This document shows positions 44,132 through 54,298 of a DNA stretch of 64,000 nucleotides, in pieces (within the stretch, counting starts at the first letter, position 1; every line of letters begins with the position of its first letter). The DNA lies in contig NZ_ATAE01000038.1 of assembly GCF_000474275.2 (NCBI RefSeq), positions 1 through 64,000 on the forward strand, written 5' to 3'. Below the pieces are notes generated by a model. It was not told the DNA's origin. It saw only the letters and a list, made by a program, of their open reading frames with translations, and made no database searches. The position numbers and the translations under genes were made by a program. This stretch comes from Alkalihalophilus marmarensis DSM 21297. GTDB lineage: Bacteria; Bacillota; Bacilli; Bacillales; Bacillaceae_D.

Positions 44132-44256
44132 GGCTTAGCGGATGAAATATACGTAGACTCCTGTGGGTGCTAGAGCAGGAGTGAGATCCCACAGGGCATT
44201 AGCCCGAGGAAGCTCACTAGCTCCCCACGGAAAGCGAAGTATATTTCAGAAGCGGG
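44132..44256 (-). repeat. Palindromic intergenic repeat, copy 6
   Basis: Reverse copy: GGCTTAGCGGATGAAATATA ... GAGCAGGAGTGAGATCCCAC ... CCCGAGGAAGCTCACTAG ... GGAAAGCGAAGTATATTTC. It faces copy 5 across about 65 bp and is the closest relative of copy 3. Together copies 5 and 6 fill the 528-bp gap; no gene is seen in it. Confidence 0.85.
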
Positions 44257-44373
44257 GCAGATACACCCTGCACCATTTTGTTAGCATGTGACTTCTCAAT
44301 CAACACGCTCGATTTGTCCGAGCCTCTTTTTTATACCTTTAACTATTTTTCTGCTGCAAAAGGAGGTTCATTT

Positions 44374-45186
44374 ATGAGAATTGTATCTATTTGTCCTAGT
44401 AACACAGAGCTTGCTGCATACTTAGGGTTAGAAGATCAGTTGGTTGGAGTGGACGATTACTCTGATTGGCCACAGTCCATAACAACTCTCCCTCGCCTTG
44501 GCCCTGATTTATCCATCGATATGGATAAGCTTGAAGCTTTGCAGCCTGACCTTGTCCTCGCTTCCCTTAGCGTTCCGGGAATGGAGAAAAATATTAAAGA
44601 GCTTGTGCAACGAGACATTCCGCATGTTGTCTATAATCCACAGTCTCTTGATGATATCGCTTCCGACCTTATCGACCTTGGCAAACGCACTGGGCGTGAA
44701 GAATATGCAGACCATGTTGTCTCCCTCTATCAATCGATGATTTCCGATTACAAAAGCATTGCATTACAAGTAGAAAAACAAACGCTCTATTGGGAATGGT
44801 GGCCAAAACCTGTTTTTACTCCAGGAAGAACAAATTGGCTGACTGAAATCAGTTCATTAAGCGGGGGAGAAAATGCATTTATAGATAAAGAGGAAGCAAG
44901 CGTTCAGACAGATTGGGAAGACGTATACAATCGAAACCCAGACCATATCTGTCTTGCATGGGTAGGTGTTCAAACAAATAAGGTGAAGCCGGAACTGCTA
45001 TTGAAACGGCCTGACTGGCCAGAGCTACCAGCAGTAGCTGAAAATCGGGTCCATGTTCTGCCTGAGCCCCTCTACTGCAGACCCTCTCCAAGGCTTTTGC
45101 TTGGACTTAAAAAGCTTGCGGCAATCCTTCACCCTGAACATTTTCCAGCGGATGACGATGTTGACCCTCTGCTTCAACAAGCATAA
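44374..45186 (+). CDS. Cobalamin/Fe-siderophore binding-fold protein, cytosolic
   Basis: 270 residues starting at ATG 44374 behind AAAGGAGG. The fold is that of class III (BtuF-like) binding proteins: RIVSICPSNTELAAYLGLEDQLVGVDDYSDWP (in part), LPRLGPDLSIDMDKLEALQPDLVLASLSVPGM (in part), WGWW-like YWEWWPKP and PGRTNWLTEISSLSGGEN. There is no signal peptide or lipobox, unusual for a transporter component, so a cytosolic B12- or metal-complex-binding role is likely. No permease is nearby. Confidence 0.8.
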   Translation: MRIVSICPSNTELAAYLGLEDQLVGVDDYSDWPQSITTLPRLGPDLSIDMDKLEALQPDLVLASLSVPGMEKNIKELVQRDIPHVVYNPQSLDDIASDLIDLGKRTGREEYADHVVSLYQSMISDYKSIALQVEKQTLYWEWWPKPVFTPGRTNWLTEISSLSGGENAFIDKEEASVQTDWEDVYNRNPDHICLAWVGVQTNKVKPELLLKRPDWPELPAVAENRVHVLPEPLYCRPSPRLLLGLKKLAAILHPEHFPADDDVDPLLQQA

Positions 45187-45187
45187 A

Positions 45188-45220
45188 AAACAGGAGCTGA
45201 CCTCGGGTCAGCTCCTGTTT
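45188..45220. terminator. Hairpin leading element C
   Basis: The 15-base arms AAACAGGAGCTGACC and GGTCAGCTCCTGTTT pair perfectly, then TTT. It ends the binding-fold gene; the first 21-bp unit starts 8 bp later. Confidence 0.85.
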
Positions 45221-45227
45221 TTTCATA

Positions 45228-45405
45228 GGCGCAATATTGTTTTGAATCGACACTATTGTAATTGGCATAGACGCATAAAGCGGTTGAAACGACGCAATAA
45301 CACCAGATAAACGCAATAAAGCTGGCAAACGGCACAATATCCGTAAACATCAGCGCAATAAGCTCTTTAACTAACGCCATAACTCTTATGAAAAAATACA
45401 ATAAC
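45228..45405 (+). repeat. Nine-unit 21-bp phased repeat, element C
   Basis: Units at 45228, 45249, 45270, 45291, 45310, 45331, 45352, 45373 and 45395. Intervals are 21, 21, 21, 19, 21, 21, 21, 22. It lies in the 3' flank of yuiC (minus strand), whose stop is 26 bp further. Confidence 0.85.
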
Positions 45406-45430
45406 CATTTTAGGCTTCGTCAGTAATTAC

Positions 45431-46132
45431 TTATTCATAAGACTTTTCATTTCTAAATACTTGTACAGCCTCATCTTCATTTAAAGCCATTAATTCCTCA
45501 TGAGTTAACTTTCCGTCTCCTCGCTCAATTACATACACATCCAATTCGCGCTTGCCCCACTTATTAAATACCTCATCAACGGAGTCATAATATAGATCAA
45601 TAATATGCCCCTTGATTGCTGATCCAGTATCAGCTACCACACCGTATCCATAACCTGGAATGTAGAGGATTGATCCGATTGGGAAAACGCTTGGATCTGC
45701 GGCAATCGTTGAATAGAGGTCCCTATGAACCTGCACCCCTGAATATGTAATACCATAACTAGGGTGTCCAGGATTTTTTCCCGTTGATTCATACCCTGCT
45801 GTATATCCTGTCGCCACGACTCTTACGCTAGGATAACGTGTCCAGTCAACAGCCTCTTCAAGTGTCACAGGTGCAGCCTCTAACTCAGTAGACATCGATT
45901 TTTCCTCAATCTGCATCGTTGGAATAGCTCGCTTAAAGAAAGCTGTCGCCTTTTCCATATGCTGAACTGCCGTTCGTTTAAGTTCATCATTTGTATGAGC
46001 AGCTTGTTCGCCTACCCACCGGCCAAGCTCCTGTGCCCCTACTCCTGAAAATGTTTGAAAGGTTGTAAAAAATGCTGCTAAAAATAACGTTGTCATGACC
46101 AGCCTGCGGCCAGCTTGTTTCCACGTATTCAT
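45431..46132 (-). CDS. yuiC: 3D-domain protein YuiC
   Basis: 233 residues; the start at 46132 lies behind GAGGAGG. Residues 8-30 are a signal anchor. The C-terminal 3D domain shows [45 protein letters not shown], with the three conserved Asp. B. subtilis YuiC is a small lytic transglycosylase related to the RpfB/Sps type that cleaves peptidoglycan. An acidic tail follows. Confidence 0.88.
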   Translation of the reverse strand: MNTWKQAGRRLVMTTLFLAAFFTTFQTFSGVGAQELGRWVGEQAAHTNDELKRTAVQHMEKATAFFKRAIPTMQIEEKSMSTELEAAPVTLEEAVDWTRYPSVRVVATGYTAGYESTGKNPGHPSYGITYSGVQVHRDLYSTIAADPSVFPIGSILYIPGYGYGVVADTGSAIKGHIIDLYYDSVDEVFNKWGKRELDVYVIERGDGKLTHEELMALNEDEAVQVFRNEKSYE

Positions 46133-46225
46133 AATCTCCTCCTCTCTTTGAGTCATCTTGTCCCAAAGAGAGGCATTCTATTCATCTAGCCGTAAATTGT
46201 AAGAGTAGTGTAGTAAATTCCCTGC

Positions 46226-47896
46226 TTAGTCTTTCGTTTTTAAGTCTTCCATTTTAAAATGCTGAAGCTTAGCGTTAAGCTTCTCACTTACATCTGTAAG
46301 GTATTCTGCTGTGTTTGTAATTTCTTCGGTTGAGCGGAGCTGTTCATTTGTTGAAGCAGAGATTTCCTCGCTTCCTGCAGCGGTCTCCTCGGTAACAGCA
46401 CTAATCTCTTCTACAATTTCAAGAACCTTACTTGCTTTTTGTTTCGTTTCATTGGTTGTGTGAACGAGTGAATGTAATTGGGCTGACATAGCGCTAGCCC
46501 CTTTCTCAATATCTTGAAAGACGGCGGTTGTGGATTGTAAGACACTAGACTGCTCCGCTTGCAGATGTTCACCATTTTTCACTGCTTCATGCGCCGCACT
46601 CATCTGCTTGGTTAGGGCATTGGTCATCGTAAAAATCTTTTTTGTTGCTTCTCTGGACTGTTCTGCTAGCTTTCTAACCTCATCAGCTACTACCGCAAAT
46701 CCCTTACCTGCTTCACCAGCTCTAGCTGCTTCAATGGCTGCATTTAAGGCGAGTAAATTTGTTTGATCTGATATGCCTGATACTAGCTCGGCCATTTCTT
46801 CAATGGAATGAATATGATCTGTTAACGAACCGACTGATGCGACCATCTGATTTGTCGCCTTTTTGTTTTCAGCTGAGATGCTCTCTTGTGCTTGTATCGC
46901 TTTTTCTCCATCTAGCACAGCAGCCGCTACTTGCTCCCCAAACTCACTAGCTGCTTCAATTGCTTCCACATTTTTATCAAATGCTGCGTCCATTTCCTCA
47001 ACAAAAACGACCGTGTCTTGAAGATTTTCAGATACTTTAGCCGCTCCGCTGGCTAGCTCCTCCGTTGAGATCATAACCTGCTGACTCGTTTCTACTAACT
47101 GCGTGGTATCTTGATTGACTTTCCCGCTGTAGGACAGCACTTCATTGCTTGTGAGACGAATCGAGTGCAAAAGCTCCTTTAATTGTTCTACCATTTGAGA
47201 GAAAGATGTAGTTAAGCGTCCGATCTCATCATTGGTTTTTACCCGTTCAGGTTCGACCGTCAAATCACCTGATGCGACTTGTTCAGCTTGAATAGAGATC
47301 TTTTGCAGCGGAATCGTAATCGACCTTCTCGTCCAAAAGCTGATTACAAGAGATAAGGCAAACAATAATACCGCACTGATCATTGTCGTCCAAATTAATC
47401 TCTGCATAGCTGCTTCAGAATCGCCCATCAGCTGATTATATTGATTAGTCGTTTGCACATTTAATCGATGTAAATCATTTAACACCCCAAGGGCACGAAC
47501 AGACTGCCTCATCACTTCAGTCGCATTACCTGTTTCTAATGCTTCTGCTGCTGCCTGTGATAACTCATCAAACTTTCCTCTAGCCGAGTTAAAGACTTGC
47601 TCACTTGGATCTCCTTTTAAAGCTGTCTCTAATGAGTCAAACCTTTCATTCATTGTCTGTAAATGAAGGGCTGCTGCTTGTCTATTCTGCTCTGTTTGGC
47701 TGTATGCATAGTAATTTAAACTCTGCTGGCCTGTCACGACTGATGCATCTAAGCGCTGCACATCAATTAATACATGGGCATAATCACGATTTGTTGATTG
47801 GAGATTGATCATGCCGAGAACAATGTAGGCAATCAACAAAACAGAAAGCCCTAAAATAGAAACGACAGGTACTAGAAGCTTATGTTTTAGTTTCAT
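46226..47896 (-). CDS. Methyl-accepting chemotaxis protein
   Basis: 556 residues. TM1 about 8-28, a helical-bundle extracellular sensor of about 140 residues, TM2 about 168-188, HAMP to about 240 and a long coiled-coil signalling domain with tip [20 protein letters not shown]. No C-terminal CheR pentapeptide. The start overlaps the end of a BMP-family lipoprotein gene by 4 bp (ATGA). The lipoprotein therefore probably delivers its ligand to this receptor. Confidence 0.9.
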   Translation of the reverse strand: MKLKHKLLVPVVSILGLSVLLIAYIVLGMINLQSTNRDYAHVLIDVQRLDASVVTGQQSLNYYAYSQTEQNRQAAALHLQTMNERFDSLETALKGDPSEQVFNSARGKFDELSQAAAEALETGNATEVMRQSVRALGVLNDLHRLNVQTTNQYNQLMGDSEAAMQRLIWTTMISAVLLFALSLVISFWTRRSITIPLQKISIQAEQVASGDLTVEPERVKTNDEIGRLTTSFSQMVEQLKELLHSIRLTSNEVLSYSGKVNQDTTQLVETSQQVMISTEELASGAAKVSENLQDTVVFVEEMDAAFDKNVEAIEAASEFGEQVAAAVLDGEKAIQAQESISAENKKATNQMVASVGSLTDHIHSIEEMAELVSGISDQTNLLALNAAIEAARAGEAGKGFAVVADEVRKLAEQSREATKKIFTMTNALTKQMSAAHEAVKNGEHLQAEQSSVLQSTTAVFQDIEKGASAMSAQLHSLVHTTNETKQKASKVLEIVEEISAVTEETAAGSEEISASTNEQLRSTEEITNTAEYLTDVSEKLNAKLQHFKMEDLKTKD

Positions 47897-48885
47897 TGTG
47901 CTCCCTCCCTCATTTCTGAAATAACTACCTCACCATTAATGATTGCTTCGTTGATTTCTTCGATTTTACTTATGTAGGCTTCCTCATTTACGAGTCTAAA
48001 CGGGGCTAAGCCAACACCTGCTTCCGCTAAACCGAAAACAACCTCCTCATCAAGATGTTGATCAGCATAAGCAACAACCGATTGATAGACTGCTTGATCT
48101 ATGAATTTCATCATCGATGTCATGACTGAATCCTCAGCTATCACGTATTGATCACTATCTACTCCGATACTTAATACCCCTCTATCTTGGGCGGTTTGAA
48201 GGACACCGACCCCAGTTAAACCTGCAGCAGCATATAATACATCTGCGTCTTGATCGATCATGCGACTTGCAAGTGTGGTTCCAATCTCAGGTGCCCCGAA
48301 GTCATTTGCAAACTCAATCAACACCTCAATATCTTCTTGCACATAACGAGCACCTTGTTCGTACCCTGCAGCAAATTTATTAATAAGAGGTACATCGGCT
48401 CCACCGACAAAGCCAATCACTCCGCTGTCAGAAGCCATTGCTGCCGCTGCGCCTGCAAGAAAGCTTCCTTCATGTTCTTTAAAGGAAACGGATGCTATAT
48501 TCTCTTTATCAGACATGTCATCAATTAAGAGAAATTGCTGGTCTGGGTGTTTATCAGCTGTCTCTTCCAGTGCATCCTTCACCATAAAACCAAGGCCAAT
48601 AATAAGATCAAAGTCCTCATTTACTAGTTCTGTGAGACCTTGCTCATACGACCCAGCAGCCTCTAATTCCCGGTAATCAAACATGATGCCAAGCTCTTCC
48701 CGCGCTCTAATCAAACCGTTAAAGGCAGCATCACTAAATGACTGATCTCCCAGTCCGACGTCTGACAACATTATTCCAACTCTCATCTCTGTTTCGACCT
48801 CTTGTTGCACCGCTTCATTTTGGCAGCCAACAAGAAGAAGCCCTGCTATAGCAAAAGCTGTGATTACTATCTTTTTAAAAAACAT
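47893..48885 (-). CDS. BMP family substrate-binding lipoprotein
   Basis: 330 residues. Lipobox LLVGCQ with Cys21. The BMP (Med/PnrA) fold: [28 protein letters not shown] (in part), [52 protein letters not shown] (in part), [15 protein letters not shown]. Relatives bind purine nucleosides. There is no ABC permease or ATPase here; the only partner is the overlapping chemoreceptor gene. A sensory role is therefore inferred. Confidence 0.85.
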   Translation of the reverse strand: MFFKKIVITAFAIAGLLLVGCQNEAVQQEVETEMRVGIMLSDVGLGDQSFSDAAFNGLIRAREELGIMFDYRELEAAGSYEQGLTELVNEDFDLIIGLGFMVKDALEETADKHPDQQFLLIDDMSDKENIASVSFKEHEGSFLAGAAAAMASDSGVIGFVGGADVPLINKFAAGYEQGARYVQEDIEVLIEFANDFGAPEIGTTLASRMIDQDADVLYAAAGLTGVGVLQTAQDRGVLSIGVDSDQYVIAEDSVMTSMMKFIDQAVYQSVVAYADQHLDEEVVFGLAEAGVGLAPFRLVNEEAYISKIEEINEAIINGEVVISEMREGAQ

Positions 48886-49008
48886 ATAAAGCCCCCACTC
48901 TTAAAAAATCTAGGTTAAATGACCTACTCCTCTTTATATAACGGTTAAAATCCTCTTAAATTGAAGTCATTTAAAATATAGTCAATTTTCAGATATAAAT
49001 ACATTAAA

Positions 49009-49038
49009 AAAAGCCCTCCTTTTTTCAAAGGAAGACTT
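49009..49038 (-). terminator. Weak terminator of yuiB
   Basis: Imperfect pairing of AAGTCTTCCTTTG with AAAGGAGGGCTT on the minus strand, then TTTTTTT. Confidence 0.5.
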
Positions 49039-49042
49039 CACT

Positions 49043-49360
49043 TTAGAACATTTGATAGCCACGTACACGAAGCATTTTTATCACAACACCTGCAATAATA
49101 GCTCCGGCAAATCCACTCACTAAAATTAAAATATCTACCAGCTTTAATGCGACAAATGTTTGACCAAGATCGGCAAATGAAGCAGCTGGTGATGTAAAGT
49201 AATCAAAGAAACCGACATTATCAATAATTAAAATAACGATAACCGGATAAGCAACAGCCATAATCCAGGTTGAACGTAAAACCATATTTAACAAGAAGCC
49301 GATCCCAAAAAATAAGATGAGGAACAGCACCATTGATATTAATAATTGTGGTAAGCTCAC
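49043..49360 (-). CDS. yuiB: YuiB-like membrane protein
   Basis: 105 residues with three hydrophobic helices (SMVLFLILFFGIGFLLNMVLRSTW; VAYPVIVILIIDNVGFF; GFAGAIIAGVVIKMLR). The start is probably the GTG at 49360 behind GGGGGTG. Syntenic with B. subtilis yuiB between yuiA and yuiC. Function unknown. Confidence 0.75.
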   Translation of the reverse strand: MSLPQLLISMVLFLILFFGIGFLLNMVLRSTWIMAVAYPVIVILIIDNVGFFDYFTSPAASFADLGQTFVALKLVDILILVSGFAGAIIAGVVIKMLRVRGYQMF

Positions 49361-49521
49361 AACTTGCACCCCCGTATCATAGATAGTTTACTGAATACAT
49401 GGCAGGTGCGTCAACTATCCATCCCTTATCTTTTGTGGCAATATCCGCACAACTATTCAAATAATCCCTTAAAGAAGTACACATACTTTTAAAGAGAGTC
49501 AACTACAAAGGATGTGTAAAA

Positions 49522-50253
49522 GTGGAACTAACCAAAGAACTGTTCATTCTTATCATTCGTATTATCACGATTATTCCGTTGTTATTATTTATCACCTTAA
49601 AGATGGGCAGGCGTTCGATTGCAGAGCTGCCCGTATTTGATTTCCTCATCATTATCACACTTGGTGCTGTAGTTGGTGCAGACCTTGCTGACCCTGATAT
49701 TGACCATCTGCATACCGCTGCTGCTGTCGTTTTCATTGGAATTTTTCAAATCATTGTTGCTACTCTTAAAATATCTAATCGAACGTTTGGAAAGATGCTC
49801 ACCTTTGAGCCAGCGGTAGTCATTTATAATGGCATCTTCTTAATCGAAAATCTAAAGCAGATCCGATATTCCATTGATAATGTGCTAATGATGCTGCGGG
49901 AAAATGATGTATTTGATGTAAGCGAGGTAGAGCTAGCAATTATTGAGGCAAACGGTACCTTAACCGTGCATAAAAAAGCCGATAAAAAGCCTTTGACTCG
50001 TGCAGATGCTAATGTGGCTGCATCTCACTCAGAGCTTGCTCTTCCTGTCATTATTGATGGCTATTTGTATAAAGATGTCATTACTCACTTAGAAGTGAGT
50101 GAGGAATGGGTGTATCAACAATTAGAAGAGCTCGGAGTCCCTAGAATAGAAGATGTATTCTTTGCTTCTCTTAATAAAGATCATACATTCCATGTGTCTT
50201 TGCGGCAAAATCAGCTATCTCTATTAAAAGAAGCACCTCCGCTTTATCATTAA
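49522..50253 (+). CDS. DUF421 membrane protein (YetF-like)
   Basis: 243 residues: three N-terminal helices, then the cytoplasmic DUF421 domain with KMGRRSIAELPVFDFLIIITLGAVVGA and ENDVFDVSEVELAIIEANGTLTVHKK (in parts). B. subtilis YetF/YdfR/YrbG belong to this family, some expressed in spores. GTG start behind AAGGATG. Function unknown. A terminator follows. Confidence 0.88.
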   Translation: MELTKELFILIIRIITIIPLLLFITLKMGRRSIAELPVFDFLIIITLGAVVGADLADPDIDHLHTAAAVVFIGIFQIIVATLKISNRTFGKMLTFEPAVVIYNGIFLIENLKQIRYSIDNVLMMLRENDVFDVSEVELAIIEANGTLTVHKKADKKPLTRADANVAASHSELALPVIIDGYLYKDVITHLEVSEEWVYQQLEELGVPRIEDVFFASLNKDHTFHVSLRQNQLSLLKEAPPLYH

Positions 50254-50291
50254 AAAGAAGCAGACTGTTCAAAGGAACAGCCTGCTTCTTT
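50254..50291. terminator. Bidirectional terminator
   Basis: AAAGAAGCAGaCTGTTC pairs with GAACAGcCTGCTTCTTT with one mismatch, between the convergent DUF421 and yuiA genes. Confidence 0.8.
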
Positions 50292-50296
50292 ACGTA

Positions 50297-50434
50297 TTAT
50301 TGCTTTTTATGACTCTTACCATGGCCTCCGCAATGCTCGCATGTTTCACTGCCGCCTAGTAATAACTGAAAATAACCTACACCGTTGCAATATGGACATG
50401 TTCCGTTCTCTGTATACTTTAATGAGCGCTTCAT
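50297..50434 (-). CDS. yuiA: Small zinc-finger protein YuiA
   Basis: 45 residues, ATG at 50434 behind AAGGGGTG. Two DnaJ-type CxxCxGxG motifs, CPYCNGVG and CEHCGGHG, make one zinc finger. Short basic ends. Syntenic with B. subtilis yuiA; function unknown. Confidence 0.75.
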   Translation of the reverse strand: MKRSLKYTENGTCPYCNGVGYFQLLLGGSETCEHCGGHGKSHKKQ

Positions 50435-50651
50435 TCTCTACACCCCTTTTATCTTTATAGATTGTTTAATTATATTATCAGAATATTTATATAATTAAAA
50501 CTTCAATTTAAGAACTTCCTCGCTCATGTAAGCGCAAACAAAAAATATTCTCTCTAGAATGCTTACGCTTAAGTAAAATTACTCTCTTTTTCAAAAAATA
50601 AAAAACAAGTGCGCACTTGGAGTGCACACTTGCGTTCAATAAATTTGGTTC

Positions 50652-51854
50652 TTACAATGGGTTTTTCCCTTTTTTCAATACAAGTCCAGGTCCGCCTAAT
50701 AAGAATAGGTAGCGGTTATCAATCATCTTTTTCATGAAATTAGCTTGAGCACCAAATAATTTACGAGTACCAACAACTCCGATTGCTTCCTTGCCGCCTA
50801 GAGATGCTACTGTACCTTTAATGTCTGGCTTGAATGTCTTAAGTGAAGATCCGCCTTTCATTAACAGCTTAATGTTCTCTGCACATGTTTCAGCCATTTG
50901 CATAGCGATTTGAGCTGTTGGAGGGTAAGGACGGTTAATCTCTTCGTTAATTAGAAGAGCACAGTCACCAATGATAAATACATCATCATGACCAGGAGCA
51001 CGAAGATCTGGCTCTACTTTAATACGTCCGCGCATTGCTTCGAATCCAGACTTCTCGATCACAGAGCTTCCACGTACGCCTGTTGCCCAAACAACGGTCT
51101 CAGCTTTGATTTCATCTCCACTAGCAAGCGTAACGCCAGTCTCTGTTACTTCTTTGATCGGGCAGTTGATTTTGAACTCTACTCCACGAGCTTCAAGAAG
51201 GTTCATTGCATACTCAACAAGCTCAGGGTCGAATCCTGGAAGCGCTGTTGGAGCTGCTTCAATCACGTACATTTTCACTTTTTCACGAGGAATGTCATAG
51301 TGTTTGCAAAGCTCTGGAACACGCTCTGAAAGCTCTCCAATGAACTCGATTCCTGTGAATCCAGCACCAGCAACGATGAATGTTAAAAGTTCATCACGCT
51401 TCTCTGTCATGTTGTTGTATCTAGCAAATTGATACTCAATATGCTCTTTTACTTCACGTGCGCCATTTACAGTCCATTTGCTGAATGCATGCTCGTGTAC
51501 ACCTGGCACGCCGAATGTTTCTGCTTCAGAACCGAGTCCAACTACAAGATAGTCATAGTCAAGTTCCCCATTTTCAAGGATCACTTTTTTAGCGTCTGTT
51601 TTGATTTCAACAACAGAGTCTTTTACAAACTTGATCTTGTTAAGATCTAGAACACTTTTGATCTCCATACGAGTACGTTCAGGAGAAAGTGTACCAGCAG
51701 CTGGCTCATGCAGCCATGTTGTTTGGTAATGATAATCGTGCTTGTTCACCAATGTAATATTGGCTTCGTTGTGTCCTAGCTGCTTTGACAAACGAGTCGC
51801 TGTAATCATTCCGCCGTAACCAGCACCCAAAAGGACGATACTTGGCTTTTTCAA
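50652..51854 (-). CDS. yumB: Type II NADH dehydrogenase-like protein YumB
   Basis: 400 residues from the TTG at 51854 (ribosome site GGAAGTGA six bases before), giving [15 protein letters not shown] as in B. subtilis YumB; an ATG at 51869 would add five residues. FAD site GAGYGG, NAD site [17 protein letters not shown], second FAD site [10 protein letters not shown]. It passes electrons from NADH to menaquinone without proton pumping. A Rex-like operator precedes it. Confidence 0.9.
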   Translation of the reverse strand: MKKPSIVLLGAGYGGMITATRLSKQLGHNEANITLVNKHDYHYQTTWLHEPAAGTLSPERTRMEIKSVLDLNKIKFVKDSVVEIKTDAKKVILENGELDYDYLVVGLGSEAETFGVPGVHEHAFSKWTVNGAREVKEHIEYQFARYNNMTEKRDELLTFIVAGAGFTGIEFIGELSERVPELCKHYDIPREKVKMYVIEAAPTALPGFDPELVEYAMNLLEARGVEFKINCPIKEVTETGVTLASGDEIKAETVVWATGVRGSSVIEKSGFEAMRGRIKVEPDLRAPGHDDVFIIGDCALLINEEINRPYPPTAQIAMQMAETCAENIKLLMKGGSSLKTFKPDIKGTVASLGGKEAIGVVGTRKLFGAQANFMKKMIDNRYLFLLGGPGLVLKKGKNPL

Positions 51855-51913
51855 ACTAATCACTTCCATTTTCTTATTTTTTACTTGCCTTTATTATACA
51901 ATAAACGATGACA

Positions 51914-51931
51914 TTGTGATTAATTTCACGA
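51914..51931. promoter_or_regulatory. Rex-type operator upstream of yumB
   Basis: TTGTGATTAATTTCACGA matches the Rex palindrome TTGTGAAnnnnTTCACAA at 16 of 18 positions or better. A minus-strand TATAAT lies at 51942-51937, just before the operator in transcription direction, so Rex binding would block elongation or promoter escape. Confidence 0.65.
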
Positions 51932-51942
51932 ACTAAATTATA

Positions 51943-52240
51943 ACGAACGAATAATAAGTAAGATGAATGTCGCAAAATATTCACAAATACAATTCCTATC
52001 ATATTGGTTTTTTCGCTAATTTTCAACTGCATTTTTACTTTTCTTTGTTTTTCCATATTACGAAGAAAGCGTTTTTACATTTAAACATAAGATGTTCTAA
52101 TCTAAGCAATTTATTCAAGCGGATTGTGCGATTGAATAATGTACGATTTAATTAAGAATGATGGGACCCGTCTTCTTTCTTTTTATAAGTGGATATGCAT
52201 ATAATGGGATTGTAGAGACAAACTTTTTCGGGGGTGGCAA
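51943..52240. other. Divergent promoter gap yumB/yumC
   Basis: AT-rich, no ORF. TATAAT at 52200-52205 is the probable -10 of yumC; no clear -35. Confidence 0.4.
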
Positions 52241-52246
52241 GAAACG

Positions 52247-53239
52247 ATGACAAACGAAGATCAAATGTATGACATTACAATTATTGGTGGTGGACCTACA
52301 GGGCTGTTTGCTGCTTTTTATGCTGGAATGAGACAAGCAAAAGTGAAAATCATTGAAAGCATGCCTCAATTAGGCGGTCAATTATCTGCCTTATATCCGG
52401 AAAAGTACATATATGATGTGGCCGGATTTCCAAAGGTGAAGGCGCAAGATCTTGTTGATGGACTTACAAAGCAGGCTGAGCAATTTAATCCCACTGTTGC
52501 ACTTGAACAGTCTGTGACCCAGGTCGAGAAGCAAGAAGATGAGACATTTAGGATCACAACGGATAAAGAAACACATTTTTCAAAAGCCATTATTATTACT
52601 GCAGGCGTAGGTGCCTTCCAGCCTCGTCGCCTTGAAGTGGACGGCGCAAAAGAATACGAAGGAAAGAATCTTCATTATTTCATTAACGATTTATCAAGCT
52701 TCACTGGTAAAAAGGTGCTCGTATGCGGCGGCGGTGATTCAGCTCTTGACTGGTCGCTTATGCTTGAGCCGCTTGCAAAAGAAGTCACATTAATTCACCG
52801 ACGGGATAAGTTCCGTGCTCATGAACATAGTGTTGAGCTTCTGCATCAATCAAACGTAAATGTGATGACACCTTTTGAAATTAAAGAACTCCATGGAGAT
52901 GGAAAAGCTATTAACCAAGTCACGCTTCAAGAAATTAAAGGTGACCGCAAAGAAACATTAGATGTAGACGCAGTAATCGTAAACTTTGGGTTTGTTTCTT
53001 CTTTAGGACCAATTAAGCAGTGGGGCCTTGAGATTGAAAAGAATTCCATCGTCGTCAACTCTAAAATGGAAACGAATATTAAAGGAATTTATTCGGCTGG
53101 GGATGTTTGTACGTATGACGGCAAAGTTAAACTTATCGCCACAGGATTTGGAGAGGCACCGACAGCTGTTAATAATGCCAAAGCCTATATTGATCCTGAT
53201 GCTAAATTACATCCAGGACATAGCACGAGCTTATTTTAA
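52247..53239 (+). CDS. yumC: Ferredoxin/flavodoxin-NADP+ reductase, YumC type
   Basis: 330-residue thioredoxin reductase-like flavoprotein without the redox Cys pair. FAD site [22 protein letters not shown] site [17 protein letters not shown], and [25 protein letters not shown] (in part). B. subtilis YumC reduces ferredoxin and flavodoxin with NADPH. It starts behind GGGGGTGG. Confidence 0.93.
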   Translation: MTNEDQMYDITIIGGGPTGLFAAFYAGMRQAKVKIIESMPQLGGQLSALYPEKYIYDVAGFPKVKAQDLVDGLTKQAEQFNPTVALEQSVTQVEKQEDETFRITTDKETHFSKAIIITAGVGAFQPRRLEVDGAKEYEGKNLHYFINDLSSFTGKKVLVCGGGDSALDWSLMLEPLAKEVTLIHRRDKFRAHEHSVELLHQSNVNVMTPFEIKELHGDGKAINQVTLQEIKGDRKETLDVDAVIVNFGFVSSLGPIKQWGLEIEKNSIVVNSKMETNIKGIYSAGDVCTYDGKVKLIATGFGEAPTAVNNAKAYIDPDAKLHPGHSTSLF

Positions 53240-53243
53240 TAAG

Positions 53244-53275
53244 AAAATGCCTTAGCGATATCCGCTAAGGCATTT
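53244..53275. terminator. Bidirectional terminator
   Basis: AAATGCCTTAGCG pairs with CGCTAAGGCATTT over 13 bp, between the convergent yumC and yutM genes. Confidence 0.85.
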
Positions 53276-53282
53276 TACATGT

Positions 53283-53636
53283 TTAACAATCTTCTGGCGT
53301 TCCGGCATTAGCTGCTGTACGGAATGATGAACCACACCCACAGTTTGCGATCGCATTAGGGTTATCAATAGTAAATCCGCCGCCCATCATGTTTTGTTTA
53401 TAATCAATCACAACACCTTTAATAATAGGTGCACTTTCATTGTCGATTAATACAGGCAGCCCGCTGATCTCAAGTTTTGTGTCATCTTCAGTTTTTTCTG
53501 TATCAAAACCCATTCCATATGACAAGCCGCTGCAGCCTCCACCTTTAACACCGACACGAAGCATAAGACCGTCTTGACCTTCTGCTTTCATCATTTCTTT
53601 AATCTGGCTTACTGCCGCTTCCGTTAATGTAATCAT
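53283..53636 (-). CDS. yutM: HesB/IscA-type Fe-S carrier YutM
   Basis: 117 residues from the ATG at 53636 behind AGGAGTG. A-type carrier with Cys in GGGCSGLSYGMGF and the C-terminal CGCGSSF, which bind a [2Fe-2S] or [4Fe-4S] cluster for delivery. A longer reading to 53711 lacks a ribosome site. Confidence 0.92.
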   Translation of the reverse strand: MITLTEAAVSQIKEMMKAEGQDGLMLRVGVKGGGCSGLSYGMGFDTEKTEDDTKLEISGLPVLIDNESAPIIKGVVIDYKQNMMGGGFTIDNPNAIANCGCGSSFRTAANAGTPEDC

Positions 53637-53715
53637 TTTATCACTCCTATTAACGATTGCTCTCAGTATACCTTTTGTTCTCTTGAACCTCAAGAGACAT
53701 GCGCTCATCATCTGC

Positions 53716-53922
53716 TCAAAATTCGAACGTTTCTCTTAAAGGTTGATTTTTTTCTTGATTATTGTTATGCATCATCGCAAGATTATGGGCACGATCTAAT
53801 TCCTGGCTATAATCTAGTACGAGTGGGTGAGACATACCATGTTTAGCTGCTGCATGTATCATTTTTTCACGTAAAGATTCAATTTTTTCAAGACAGGCAT
53901 CATATGTTAATGCTGTAGTCAT
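53716..53922 (-). CDS. Spo0E-like aspartyl-phosphate phosphatase
   Basis: 68 residues: two helices with the Spo0E signature SQELDRAHN. Such proteins dephosphorylate Spo0A~P and delay sporulation. ATG at 53922 is nine bases after GAGGGG; an ATG at 53928 is too close. It indicates a spore-forming lineage. Confidence 0.8.
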   Translation of the reverse strand: MTTALTYDACLEKIESLREKMIHAAAKHGMSHPLVLDYSQELDRAHNLAMMHNNNQEKNQPLRETFEF

Positions 53923-53940
53923 TGTCATTCACCCCTCTAA

Positions 53941-54280
53941 ATAGATGTATATATAAGACAGAAAATTTTAGTATAGTATAGTAGTAGTTCACAGTCGTCC
54001 GTACATCTAAATTTGTATATTACTTACATTTTAATTAATTACCGTAAGTAAATCAACTATGAAACAACTAAATATAGATGATTTTCATTGTTTTTTACAA
54101 TTTCTACACTAGATATTCAATATCCTTCCTCTTTTCCAAAAACGTTCACTTTGTTTTCATTATCTTTATCTGATAGTATAATAGTGATTATCGTACAAAC
54201 ATTTTGCCACATACTTTTTATAAGGTTTTCTACCTTTTACTTAGAGTTACGAAAAATATGCACCGAACGTCTCTTTAGAC
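53941..54280. other. Gap upstream of mqnE with likely promoter
   Basis: AT-rich, no ORF. TTTTCA (54154-54159), 17 bp, TATAAT (54177-54182) is a plausible mqnE promoter with a leader of about 110 nt. No known riboswitch seen. Confidence 0.45.
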
Positions 54281-54298
54281 GGAATGGAGGATAAGGAC

